Shown here one piece after another: positions 1 to 9,430 of a stretch of 64,000 nt of DNA. Below the pieces are notes generated by a model. The model had not been told where the DNA came from. It did no database searches and was given only the letters and a program-made list of their open reading frames with translations. Every line of letters begins with the position of its first letter. The stretch's first letter is position 1. Location of the stretch: NCBI RefSeq assembly GCF_963678635.1, contig NC_087069.1:10067206-10131205 (forward strand). The letters run 5' to 3'. Source of the DNA: Symsagittifera roscoffensis (Eukaryota > Xenacoelomorpha > Acoela > Convolutidae). Both the position numbers and the translations under genes were made by a program.

Positions 1-196
1 GTTGATCACGGACTGTCATGGAGTGACGGAAGTAAACTTGATCACTGCCTTGGTATTTTGCAGCATGACGAGCTCGATAGAATCACTTGAGCGTTTGGAG
101 CGTGCCCATGAGCTAGTGACGTCCCTCACTTGAGCGCCTGGAGCACTGCAGAGAGAGCAGAAGATCGGAGGCTAGAGAGAAGCTCTGGAAAATGAA

Positions 197-1171
197 ATGA
201 ATTTGAAGGATAGTGAGGCCTATCATAGACCTACTGGTTCAAAATATCTGGTGGGTTCAAGCTCTGCACCATATTACAACAGTAGATACCCTACGCACAT
301 GGTGGTGATGGATGCGAGGACGCAGCAGGTGTTGTTCGACCAACTCATCTATTTACCAAAATGCGTAAGATTAACCAGAATATCAGAAAAGTCCTATGAC
401 TTGTTGACAAAGATCATTCGAACCGTCCCAAAGAGATCTGAAGACGAGTTGCAGCACGTAGTGGGAGAAGAGTTCATGAGATTGAACGAGCGTAATGTGA
501 GTGTGTTCCAGAAGCAGGAAGCGAGTGGAGCGTTACCCAATGAATTCCCCACCATAAAAAAAAAGAACGAGATGCATAAAATAATGATGAAAATAGAACC
601 ATTACTAAGAGCCTCAGGGTATTGGACCCGAAGGAACATACTAATGACACATGAAAAATATCCTTACCACTACCTAGCGCAGACGTTGTGGTACCCCAAA
701 TGCGGGAATCTAGTATTAGTGTGGGACGTGGAGGAGTTGTACTCCACGGGATTGCCCGATCAAAACCAACGAGTGTCGATCATGGTGGTGAGTGCCATGC
801 TGGCGGTGAGGTGGTTAGAAGCCAATGCGGGCACAAGTGAGCAGGAGACGGCCGTGCCGACTCCTGAGCAGCTAAGCAACGTAAAGATGAACCGCAACTT
901 AGATCTTTTCAGGACCACCTGCAAGGTTCTGAGAATACCCAAAGCCATTGAAAGGATACGGTCAAGGCAAAGGTTGATGCCTTGGTTCCGTGCGGTGATG
1001 ACATCATGGATGTATGAACGCGCGAAGCGTCATATGTTGAGGAACACGGAAGCCTATCAATCTTTCCAGCTAGATATAGGACCGGGAGCCTATAAGAGAG
1101 CATTCTTAAGGCTCAGAAACGCGGTTACCACGGCGGTGAAGCGAGTGGCTGGAGCGCCTTGTGTCACATAA
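197..1171 (+). CDS. terminal ORF of the left Gypsy element, unknown function
   Basis: A 324-residue open frame from the first ATG after an in-frame stop. I do not recognise a domain. It is rich in basic and hydrophobic residues, with no obvious signal peptide or membrane segment. The same frame continues upstream to base 2 and reads as coding (a Leu/Glu-rich, coiled-coil-like stretch), interrupted only by TGA at 131-133 and TAG at 173-175. The annotated start is therefore probably an artefact of two nonsense mutations, and the original protein was longer. It lies about 0.86 kb before the 3' LTR, where Gypsy elements may carry an extra (env-like or accessory) ORF. Nothing in the sequence shows an envelope function. 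A host exon captured or interrupted by the LTR is an alternative. Confidence 0.5.
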   Translation: MNLKDSEAYHRPTGSKYLVGSSSAPYYNSRYPTHMVVMDARTQQVLFDQLIYLPKCVRLTRISEKSYDLLTKIIRTVPKRSEDELQHVVGEEFMRLNERNVSVFQKQEASGALPNEFPTIKKKNEMHKIMMKIEPLLRASGYWTRRNILMTHEKYPYHYLAQTLWYPKCGNLVLVWDVEELYSTGLPDQNQRVSIMVVSAMLAVRWLEANAGTSEQETAVPTPEQLSNVKMNRNLDLFRTTCKVLRIPKAIERIRSRQRLMPWFRAVMTSWMYERAKRHMLRNTEAYQSFQLDIGPGAYKRAFLRLRNAVTTAVKRVAGAPCVT

Positions 1172-2035
1172 ACTGAGAAAAGAGAGGTCTTACGAGCTGA
1201 CCTAGAACTGAATGTGAGCCTGTGTCTTCACAACAGCTTTTGCAGGAATCGGGAGCAAAAGGTGAATGTGGACTTGCTACCTTGCTGCAAACCGAGGCTG
1301 TTGGAACAGGTGAGTTGGGGGACGGCCCGCAACTCCATGGACATGTTGTAAAAAGTTCTAGAAAACATTGAAGCTGAAGATCGGGATGGAGAAGCAATGG
1401 AATGAGGATGATGGAACGAAGAGGACAAGTGAAGACGTAAACAAGAAAGGGAGAGGAGGAGAAAAACTTGATTGTCTTTGTATGTTAAAACATGAACTAA
1501 TCAACCAAGTTTGATTATTGAAACTGTTAAACTTTCTGTTTTGATTTAGTTTGGTCAGACCAAACTTTGAAAATTGTTGCAATTGTTGAAATTGTTGAAA
1601 GAAAATTTTAGTTGTGCTACTTATGTATATATATAGAACATAGGTGAGTATATTTACCTATTTAAACACAACTGATGTTTTTAACCTGGGTAAGACACAT
1701 ATTCACTGTGTGGCGACATGGTAAGTTTGGGTAAGCTGGCTCGGAGAGGGTCAGTAACTCAATAACTTTCCTAGCCACAGAGTTTCTTAGTTTTAATTTT
1801 AAGGAGGACCGCATACTTGGTTGCATAGTTGGCAACTGATTAAACTTGGTGAGTGACATTAAGTTAATTTTAACGGGTGCGTGGCCGTCCCAACTTTTTA
1901 ATCAGCAAAGAACGAAAAGAAGTTTTATGGCAAGATGACGTAAGTGGTCAGAAAAGAAATTTTATCTAGGACACTCCTCATGGTGCAAATTTTGTAAAAA
2001 TGTTGAAAGGCAGCGAGATGTAGTGTGATGCCATT
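1172..2035 (+). other. 3' untranslated/noncoding region of left Gypsy element
   Basis: No coding frame that I can support. It contains a perfect 19-nt dyad (AGTTTGGTC-A-GACCAAACT) at 1548-1566 and short direct repeats of 'attgttgaa' just after it. A purine-rich stretch at about 2005-2019 precedes the LTR start but is not a convincing polypurine tract. Confidence 0.4.
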
Positions 2036-3071
2036 TGTGACACGAGGTGAGTTGAGGTGGAGTAGATAATTTTCCATTTTTAATGCGATTTTGTAAGATT
2101 AATTATAGAGGACTGGAACACTACTTGACAATAACCCGGTGTTATGCGATCAATGGGGACATTGATGGGGACTTTTCCGGGGAGTATGGGCCATTCTGCC
2201 AGACTGGCACAGCGCAACTTTCCGGCGAAGCACGAATAAGAGAGAAAAGGTTCTTAACAACAAAAAAGTGCTTGAAAGGAGGGTCGAAATATTCTGGAAG
2301 TTTCAATTTTTCAAAATTTTGATTGACGAGCGAGTATTTCTCAGAAATACGAAAAAGCGCCATTTCGACCGAGAAAGTTGAGAAAAACAGAACAACAGCA
2401 AGTATAGTGAAGAACAGTCGCACGTCAACGCGAAAAAACGAAGCCTCTTATCGTGACAATCATGCACGATAAGACCCTTAGCAGAGGAAAATAGTGGGAA
2501 AGGAGGCTTCAGTGGGGAAGGAATATAAGCAGAACCCTCCCGTGCCAGGAATTGGGAGAGATAACGACGTTATCTCGAGGAAAAAATGGAAGCGGAGGCT
2601 TGGTTCCCCAGGGAATGATATATGGTGAAAGACTGCAGTAAACTACTTTTTTAGCTACTCTGATGCCATAGAACTTAGAATTGACACCGGTATTATCTGA
2701 TATTTTAGAATATGAGTAGCTAGAAAGAGGAAAGGGTCAATCCATCTCCAATAGATTTAAAATAGAACTGTCAAAAAAAACATAACAAAATAGGGTGTTC
2801 GAGCCGTGTTTTTAATAGTAATCACGTAGTCTGAGGATCCGAGACTCACCTATGTGGTTGTTTTCGCATGTAAGCGAAAGCTGATCAAAATCCGTTTGAC
2901 TGATGGCCTGAAAATAGTAACTTTTTACTTAGCCCTAAACAGACCAGAAGATCAACTGGCTAGGTCGAGACGGGGGAAAACGAGTAGAATGAAGGTAACT
3001 GACGCTTGCAGGTAGTTAATAGGTACTTTTTCTACGCTCCGTCGCTAAGTAGTATTTGGGCGAATGTTACA
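2036..3071 (+). repeat. 3' LTR of left Gypsy element
   Basis: Begins TGTGACA and ends TGTTACA, the same short inverted ends as the LTR at 55433-56356 (TGTGACATTCG...CGAATGTTACA). The right-hand two thirds aligns by eye with that LTR and with the more diverged LTR-like copies at 5328-6217 and 49001-49880. Shared landmarks are a GC-rich 'aacgacgttatctc' block, 'gaaagggtcaatc', 'gagactcacctatg' and 'ctacgctccgtcgct'. The first ~300 bp match poorly, so the 5' boundary is tentative. Confidence 0.65.
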
Positions 3072-3462
3072 GAGCGGAATTTTTTTTAAGAAAAATCTCA
3101 ATTAGGGCAATTATCTTCATTGAAGTATAAAAAATTTTCGGCAAGATTTTGCCTCTTTTAACATTTTTCCCAACAAGTGAATCAAAATGGCCAGTTTTAT
3201 AAAGTGCATCGAAGCAAAAAAACTTTTTGTTTGTTTCATAGTCACTAATGAGGCAATCAATTTGAATCTTTGCCGAAGGACTGACTCGCGTCTCATCATC
3301 GGGATAGAAAAGTTTTAGTCCATAAGGAGTAATGATGGATTCCATTTTGTTTTTATCTGATTGGTTCAAGTAGTTTATGTTAAAACCACTCATGAAGGTT
3401 ATCTTGTTAGCAACAGAAAACTTGTTGTCAACGTTGAGTGTGAACTGTTCCAAGAAAATCAT
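3072..3462 (-). pseudogene. ORF2 endonuclease fragment (copy A)
   Basis: The open frame contains 'FNINYLNQSDKNKMESII' followed by 'YGLKLF' and a 'DETRVSPSAKIQIDCLISD' block. This matches the C-terminal half of the apurinic-like endonuclease of non-LTR elements: GDFN-like motif, then the T/R-V and IDxxxS blocks (first Gly-Asp replaced by Ser-Gly here). The domain nicks target DNA to prime reverse transcription. The frame ends in the Gypsy LTR insertion. Equivalents lie at 50530-50889 and 53489-53893. Confidence 0.65.
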
Positions 3463-3811
3463 GATATTCGCTTTGTATGGATTCTAACGCAAATTATTCA
3501 TCATTTTTATCTTTACTCGCAACCTTAAAATTCGTTTTGCATTCAACCCATACTGTTTCATATTTTAGTTTTATCGATTAAATTAAAGTCTTCTCTTAGT
3601 TTTGGAGCCAATTGTATAATTCTAAACAAACAACAAACACTACCACTTTTTAATTTTTTTCATTATTGTCTAGCAAATCTAAACATCACCTGCGCTTTCG
3701 GTTCTAATTTTTATAACTTGAAATCTTTTTTTTTGTAAGCCATGTTTTCGAAATTGCCCAAATCGTCTTTTCACCCAAAATCAAAAAAAATTTCTCACAT
3801 GAATGCGTTTT

Positions 3812-4063
3812 TTAATTACACTTTGAAAGCACAAATGAACAAATTTTAGATTTTTTTGCATTCTTGGAACAAATTTTGTAGACAGCTTTTTTTGTTTCGT
3901 ATGAACCTGGATTAGTTTCAACGTACCCACTTAGTGTGAGCAACAAAAACTTTTTGAATAAAGTAGTCAGTTGGGGTGATCTCCGCTCATCTTTTTTCAA
4001 TTTTACTGTGAAATTTTTTTTCCGGGAGCTGACTTGTCCCAAAAAGATTTTCGTTTTCACCAT
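3812..4063 (-). pseudogene. ORF2 N-terminus with 2A-like motif (copy A)
   Basis: An 83-codon open frame. Residues 46-54 read GYVETNPGS (bases 3902-3928), preceded by a Leu-rich 'FLLLTLS'. This is the layout of 2A-like ribosome-skipping peptides found at the start of ORF2 in some non-LTR retrotransposons. The canonical core is D-V/I-E-x-N-P-G-P; here the first Asp is Tyr and the final Pro is Ser. The final Pro is essential to the known skipping reaction, so activity is doubtful. All three copies in the window share both substitutions, so they predate the duplication. Downstream frames are broken before the endonuclease block. Confidence 0.6.
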
Positions 4064-4216
4064 TTATTCTATTGAGATATCGCGGTTGAAAGCGCCGCAC
4101 GAAATAGCCAGAATTTTTTTTTTGCATCAAAAAATGGTTTAAAAAATTTAAATCTAATCACCATAGTGTAAACCAAGAAAAAAACACAAAACTATACTTT
4201 TAAGAGAAGACTCTCA

Positions 4217-5132
4217 CTATTGTGAAAGAAAAGGAAGCTTAACTGCGGTTTTTCTATCTATATTGGATAATTGATGTTGTTGTTTCATTCTAAGTCGGTT
4301 TGTTAATTGACATGAAATCGGTCTCTTTAAAGAATTATTTGAAAAATCTCTAATTTTTTGAACTAAATTTCGAACACCTGCATCAGAAGGATGCAACCCA
4401 TCCGAACTAAGAAAACCATGATTCTGATTAAAAGCTTTGTTTATGTCCAAAAAATCTAACTTCACATCGCTGTCAATTTTTTTTAACTAAGTTTAAGTTT
4501 TATACAATTGCATTAAAATGTTTTCTAAGAGAATCCTCAGGAGTTACGAAACAGTATGAGATTGTTTGCGGGTATACTTATGATTTATAGATTTTTTTTC
4601 TCTAAACTACTGACATATTCTTTTGCAACGAATTGATCTGAAAGACAGTCAGTTATTCCAATCAAAGTAGTTAAGTGTTTAAAAAGCGAGGTTTAACTTT
4701 TTTCACCCGTTCCACCAGTTCAGAAATTGTTTACTCCCCAAATCCTCTCGCCAATACATTTTCTGAAATTTGCCCTCCATTTATTTTTTTCACTATTGAG
4801 TCCCTCAGCAAAATTCCGCAGCAATCGCCCTCTCTTGGTAAAAATAAAGTTTTTTTGGTCAATTTTTTTGTGATCTTGGTCATTTGTTTCTTAGTTGCGT
4901 TTCATGGTTTCGTCTGGTGCGCTAAAACGATTTTTTATGGTATTTGTTACATTTTCTTTGTTCCATAATTTTTTTTCACTTTGTTTTCTAAATGTTTCGA
5001 ATCACCAGTTTCTTTAAATTTTGAAGGTCGAGAAATGTTTACCTTCTCATCCCTCCCTGCTTGACGTGAATAGGTTTTCAATAATTTTCCTGAATTAAGC
5101 AATGTCTTCCATGGTGTTTTTATAAATCTCAT
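4217..5132 (-). pseudogene. ORF1 of CR1/L2-like element, SGNH-hydrolase-like (broken)
   Basis: Reading from ATG at 5132, a Lys-rich N-terminal segment of about 60 codons ends in a stop near 4947. Further downstream, frames recoverable across stops show a block with 'DSIVKKINGGQIS' (block I of SGNH/GDSL-type hydrolases, normally GDS; here RDS) and then 'DGLHPSDAGVRNL' in the 4465-4217 frame, which fits the C-terminal Asp/His block of that fold. ORF1 esterase domains of this kind are known from CR1-type elements, where they act in retrotransposition as RNP components. The gene is interrupted by several stops and frameshifts and is not functional. The same tail occurs in copy C at about 52560-52760. 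Confidence 0.6.
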
Positions 5133-5327
5133 ATTTCACTTCGTCGTTAATTTTTGGGTAAGTTTTGCGGTTAGTCTTTCAGTGTCGATTGCAAGAGAAA
5201 ATCAAATCTAAAGCAAAAAAAATAACCGAGTGTTTACTAGAAATTTACATATTCGTTGTGAAAGTATAGGTAAATAAGATTACAAAATGTATGAATCAAT
5301 TAAAATCCAACAGCAAAAAAAAATGCT
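5133..5327. other. noncoding spacer between copy A and the LTR-like repeat
   Basis: AT-rich. It is the inverted match of about 49885-50070 in the right half. No coding or RNA signal seen. Confidence 0.4.
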
Positions 5328-6217
5328 GTGTATGTTCCATTCCAACGGATGGAACAGCCACATCTTGGAGTGCATATTGAAACCGACGTTAAGCGTCTCA
5401 ATCACAAATTTGAGATGAAAAGAAAACTCAGAATTTTCCAGAATTTCAAATTTTCAAATTTTGGATTGGGACTGGAGTATTTCTTAGAAATGTTAAAAAA
5501 GGTCAATTTGACAAATACATCGTGTCAAAAAACACAACATCCGAATACGTGACAAAAAACCGTTGTGAGGGAGATAAATTTGAAAACCAAAACAAAGCCT
5601 CCTATTGTGACACGAAGGCACGATAGGTATCTTACTTGTATAAGACAGCGTAAACGGAGCCTGCAATGGCTTATTCGGGAAAACTCCGAACCCTCCCGAG
5701 CAATAAAAGGTTAGAGATAACGACGTTATCTCTGGGAGAGTTTTGAATTGGAGGCCCGGTGTCAGAGACTCTTCTAGCAAACACTTAACAATTTTTAGCT
5801 GCTGTAATGCCCTGAACGATTTTAATTTAACTCGATATTAATTTGGTAATTTAGGAGCATGAGAAGTTAGCGGTTAGGAAAGGGTCAATCTATATGTAAT
5901 GAAACTAATATGTAACTGTCACTGAAAAAAATCTGAAATTATGGATTCTAGCGATGTTCTTAGTAATTATCACGCTGTCTGGGAATTTGAGACCCAGCTA
6001 TGAGGTTATTTTCGCGTGTAAACGAAAGCTTATTGAAATTTTTTTGGCTGATGGACTAAAACTGGTAACAAGAGAGGCAGCCTTCAAACAGACCAGAAAA
6101 ACAATTGCTAGTTCAAGATGGTTAAAATGAGTAAAATTAAGGATTCTGACGTCAGCCAGTCGTAAATCGGGACTTATTCTACGCTCCGTCGCTGTGTAAT
6201 TTCTGAGCAAAAGTTAA
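5328..6217 (+). repeat. LTR-like repeat (solo LTR), same superfamily as the Gypsy LTRs
   Basis: About 890 bp sharing ordered landmarks with the LTRs at 2036 and 55433: 'attgtgacacgaaggcacgata', 'agagataacgacgttatctc', 'gttaggaaagggtcaatc', 'gagacccagctatgaggtt', 'gacgtcagccagtcgt' and 'ctacgctccgtcgct'. No internal Gypsy sequence flanks it directly, so it behaves as a solo or orphan LTR. Its mirror image is at 49001-49880. Exact ends and target duplication could not be fixed. Confidence 0.6.
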
Positions 6218-6600
6218 AATACTCCCACAGCGTCGAATGCTTACAACGCCAAATTTATAAAGCTTTTCACGATACCAAAAAATAAAACGCGAATCAAAAC
6301 GCTGAAATTTAAAATATTTCTAAAAAATTTCCAATAAAAAAAATTTCAACAGCGTCAAAATTTTTTGTTATAGCATTTATTTAATTGGTTTGAATAAAAT
6401 AGTTTCGACTTTATGAATAGCTTTTTAATTTTCGGCGTTTTGAACAATTTTTCAATTCTCGATTTTTTAATTTTCAGCGCTGTGAAAGCAAAACAATTTT
6501 GAGCGCAGCAAAAATAATTTATTTAAAGATGTGAAAACTAAGCAAGAAACAGATTAGCAGACGAAAAATTGGGCGAAATTTTCATTCGAAACTGAAAGCT
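6218..6600 (+). pseudogene. Gypsy reverse-transcriptase scrap in AT-rich DNA
   Basis: 6218-6480 is AT-rich and mirrors 48740-49000. From about 6490 to 6600 the plus strand translates, through one stop, into a stretch equivalent to the region just upstream of the minus-strand RT frame at 48653 (shared 'NLFxDVKTxxET', then 'NxWAKFS'). Homology ends near 6600, so only the first ~35 codons remain here while the right arm keeps a much longer Gypsy. This suggests the Gypsy was already present when the inverted structure formed and was later lost from the left side. Confidence 0.45.
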
Positions 6601-6620
6601 TCCCGTTTGAAAGGATTAAC

Positions 6621-6699
6621 AGTTCCTGGTCAGAATCGAACTCAGGATTTTTATTTTCACAGGAATATTACTTAACTCCCGGCTAAATTGGACGGGACT
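6621..6699 (-). pseudogene. degenerate tRNA-like sequence
   Basis: The minus strand contains a T-loop-like 'GAGTTCGATTCT' preceded by an A-box-like 'TTTAGCCGGGAGTTAAG' at roughly tRNA spacing, with possible acceptor arms 'AGTCCCG' and 'CAGGAACT'. A 7-nt loop reading CTGTGAA lies where the anticodon would be, but the stems pair poorly. It may be a tRNA pseudogene or a tRNA-derived SINE head. Confidence 0.25.
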
Positions 6700-8925
6700 G
6701 CTTAGAAAATCAATTATCAAGCGTCAGCAAACTTTTGGTCAAAACTTTATGGAGACCAAAGCAAAACTGTTGTCATAAAAAACTGGATTAACATTTAAAT
6801 TGAGATTACAATTGCCCTCACGAAAAGGGATAAAACGAGACTGAGCCGATGAGACCGAGCCGATATATCATCACTGACACTGTTTAAATATTTGAAAAGA
6901 ACTAAAAAAACAAAGACAAAAAACAATATCAGACTCGGTAAGCTTACAAATCACTAGTCTTTTATTTTTAGAAAAAAGGTATGAAATGAATGAAAACATA
7001 TGTTCGAGAAAGTAGGCCAATACAAAAGCTAATTGTTACAAAAATAGGGTTTGAAAAAACCGAATAAGATCAGACAGGAATTAGGTCGAAAACCACGAAC
7101 CCGTAAAAGTTTAGGAAAACTTTGGAAAATTTAAATACAACCTGAAACGGGCTTTACTTAATTACTAATTTTTTTGTAGTAGTTTTAAATGAATTGTAGA
7201 GAAATTAGGTTTGTCACATGATGAAAAAGTCCTGGAGATATGGAACGAGTTGTGTGAACAATTTTGATACGGGAAAATGTCTTTTACACAAGTGCACTAT
7301 CGCAAGGTTAATAAATTATTCCTGCCTTGATCTTCAGTTAAGCATTGGTGCCAGTCGGTCATTTTTTGTTTTTTGGTCTTGATTTTTGGGAAAACAGTAA
7401 TTTTTATAGCGGCAAACGAAATAACAAGTCAATAAAATCAGACTCTAATCATAATTGTGGGAAAGTTGAACGAATATTGTTCTTGAGTAAAACTGCTAAT
7501 CGGAATTTCACTGAAATAACCAATTCGAAAAGAACTGTCATGTTCCCGACAGCGAACATTGCGAAATCCTAGTAGAGTGCCATAGCTTGGCAAGAGAGAA
7601 CCGTGATTGGGCAGGTCGACGCGTGAAGCTGCCAATGGCCAAAACAATAAAACATCTTGAGTTAAAACTAGATATTCCCTATAACTTCTAGAGTTGCTTT
7701 ACTTACAATAAATACTTTATTTTAGAGTCGCGTGACTATGTGAGTACTTCATTTAAATTCTTGAGTGTATTTTCACACATCCATTTTTTGAGATAAGAAA
7801 TCGATCAAAGGTCCACTGCCCAATAAAAACTAATGGTATTTTTAAGTTTTCAACCCTGTTTTCAATGGCCTTTGCGTGTTTTAGGTATTTAGAGACCTAG
7901 TATGTGAGCGTTCTTATTTCAAGAGGGGGGTAGTTTGGTAAAGGCCTTTAAGCTGTAACCCGACATTGTAGTCCCATGTCTTAAGCGAACCGAATGAGCT
8001 CCGGCAGAATGAGGTACAAAAACAAAGTAGATATTGTCCCTGACCTTTGAGCCAATGGTTCTAGTGCCTATTTTTAGTAACCACATATGTGACATAAGCG
8101 GACGGCTGTTACATATTCAGGTCAAAATTTGGTTCAGCAGCAAAAGCGCTTTTTCCCGCCGTTTCCACCAAGAACCTGCTTTTTTGACCAATCTTCTACC
8201 GTTTCGCTCAAATAACCGGAATTTTGACAGTGTACAGTGTTTTTAAGTATTGATCCGTAGAGCAGCATGCTGTTTGAACTGTAATTGGAATTATTATTTT
8301 ATCTTGAACAAACATCATTAGTTTTAATTTTAAGTTGTTTTTCTCAGACTACTGCGTTTCTATGCTCCCATTGATTAAAGAAATTGCACTACTTTGAATT
8401 CAAAAAAACACGCGTAAGAACTTTCCGATTATTTTGTGAAATGCAATTTTTGCCTGAAATAAAATGGTTTGTCTTATCCGAGGCTTTTGAACCTCGTTTT
8501 TCTAAAGACTTGTTCCACCTTTCTTTTGAACTTCTCAATAGACTAGGAAAACGTTTCAGCTGAAATCACAAGGTCTTATGCACATAGCATAGCCTCCTCT
8601 ATTACTAGTATAAATAACAAGCAGCTAAGTGCCAATACTTGATGGACGCCCAATTTAATTTCGAAGTTTTCATTGCATACCCGTCGGCTCTGATTTTCGA
8701 CTCGGTAAATAGACACATTTTTAGTGTTACCAGATTTCTGGAATCTCTTTGTGCCTCAGAGCCCATAGGAACACTGTCGAAAATTTTTTTTTGAGATCAA
8801 GGAACGTGTGATGAAAGGATTATGTGACCAAGGAATATGTGATCTTTGCCTCAAAAACATCTTTCAGTTATCAAATGAGAACAATGGTAGAGTAGTTAAA
8901 CTACACCTGTATACTGTATGTCATC
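6700..8925. other. unassigned AT-rich region
   Basis: No coding frame, repeat or RNA that I can support. Short open frames on both strands have no recognisable composition. No match seen in the right half of the window. Confidence 0.4.
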
Positions 8926-9430
8926 TTCTTCTATCAATATTCTCGGACACTTTTCTAACCTTCTTCAAAAAACTTATTGCATGTGGCAGTAACCGGATAA
9001 CTCTGTAGAATCCGCATTCTAACAGATCATCTTTTCTTTCGAAAAGAGTAACAGTTACAATTCCGCTCCACTCTAAAGAGATAAGAACAGAATTGCAGGC
9101 TTCTTTTAGAACTTCAAAAAGCTCAGTAACTCCACATTCCCCGACAAATTTTATGATATCCGAATTTAGCCCTGTTGGTACGAGGCTTCTTTGTTTTTCT
9201 TTTCTCTCGGTTCCAGTGCCATTTTCTGGATGGAAATTCCTCCAATGGGCAAGCCACTGTTGGGATACTTTTTTTGAGTTGGACTTGTCCCGCTTAAAAG
9301 TTTGTCAAGGCACCCAACTCTTCGGTCACCTTCTTTACCTGCAACAACCTTCTGATAAAGGCACCCATTTCTTCAGTCATCTTCTTCAACTGCACCAACC
9401 TCCTGCTCAAGGCATCCGCTCTTCACAACT
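8926..9430 (-). pseudogene. broken gene of unknown family with 17-residue coiled-coil repeats
   Basis: An open frame without any ATG runs on the minus strand from about 9306 to a TGA at 8926-8928 (about 126 codons). Composition looks protein-like: it includes 'FVGECGVTELFEVLKEAC', 'WSGIVTVTLFERKDDLL' and 'FYRVIRLLPHAISFLKK'. Upstream (9430-9300) a second frame shows three 17-residue (51-bp) repeats of the type 'A-L/F-x-R-R-L-x-Q-x-K-K-x-T-E-E-x-G', amphipathic and likely coiled coil. The third repeat is broken by TAA and by a 1-base shift in an A-run near 9270, which joins the two frames. I do not recognise the family. It could be an internal exon or a dead gene. Confidence 0.45.
9301..9425. 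repeat. 51-bp tandem repeat, about 2.5 units
   Basis: Units beginning 'aaggcaccca' or 'aaggcatcc' start at about 9307, 9358 and 9409. The period is a multiple of three and encodes the 17-residue repeat on the minus strand. Immediately distal, 'aactaaggtga(a)ccagtgaa' occurs twice (about 9427 and 9509). Confidence 0.55.

Larger units (their letters stand above)
1..3071 (+). mobile_element. Gypsy-type LTR retrotransposon, 3' end (left element)
   Basis: The 3' portion of an LTR element that starts upstream of the window: a terminal ORF, about 0.86 kb of noncoding DNA and a 3' LTR. Assignment rests on the LTR, whose 3' half resembles the 5' LTR of the Gypsy element beginning at 55433 (shared blocks around 'gagaaaaacagaacaac', the 'gggtcaatcc' block, and the common end 'gggcgaatgttaca'). 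The element is inserted into a minus-strand CR1/L2-like element, whose endonuclease frame is cut just after the LTR end. Family membership is inferred from LTR similarity only; gag and pol of this copy lie outside the window. Confidence 0.65.
3072..5132 (-). mobile_element. CR1/L2-like non-LTR retrotransposon, copy A (truncated)
   Basis: Minus-strand order is ORF1 (5132 to 4217), a 2A-like motif (3928-3902) and an endonuclease fragment (3462 to 3072). The reverse transcriptase is missing because the left Gypsy LTR interrupts the element at 3071. Two more copies of the same family lie on the plus strand at 50043-51720 and 52250-55432, as part of the large inverted arrangement. The clade assignment is inferred from the combination of an SGNH-esterase ORF1 with a 2A-like ORF2 start, known in CR1/L2-type elements. 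Confidence 0.65.

Noticed and set aside
4675-4968. 97-codon hydrophobic plus-strand ORF
   Set aside because: Antisense of ORF1 of the CR1/L2-like copy A.
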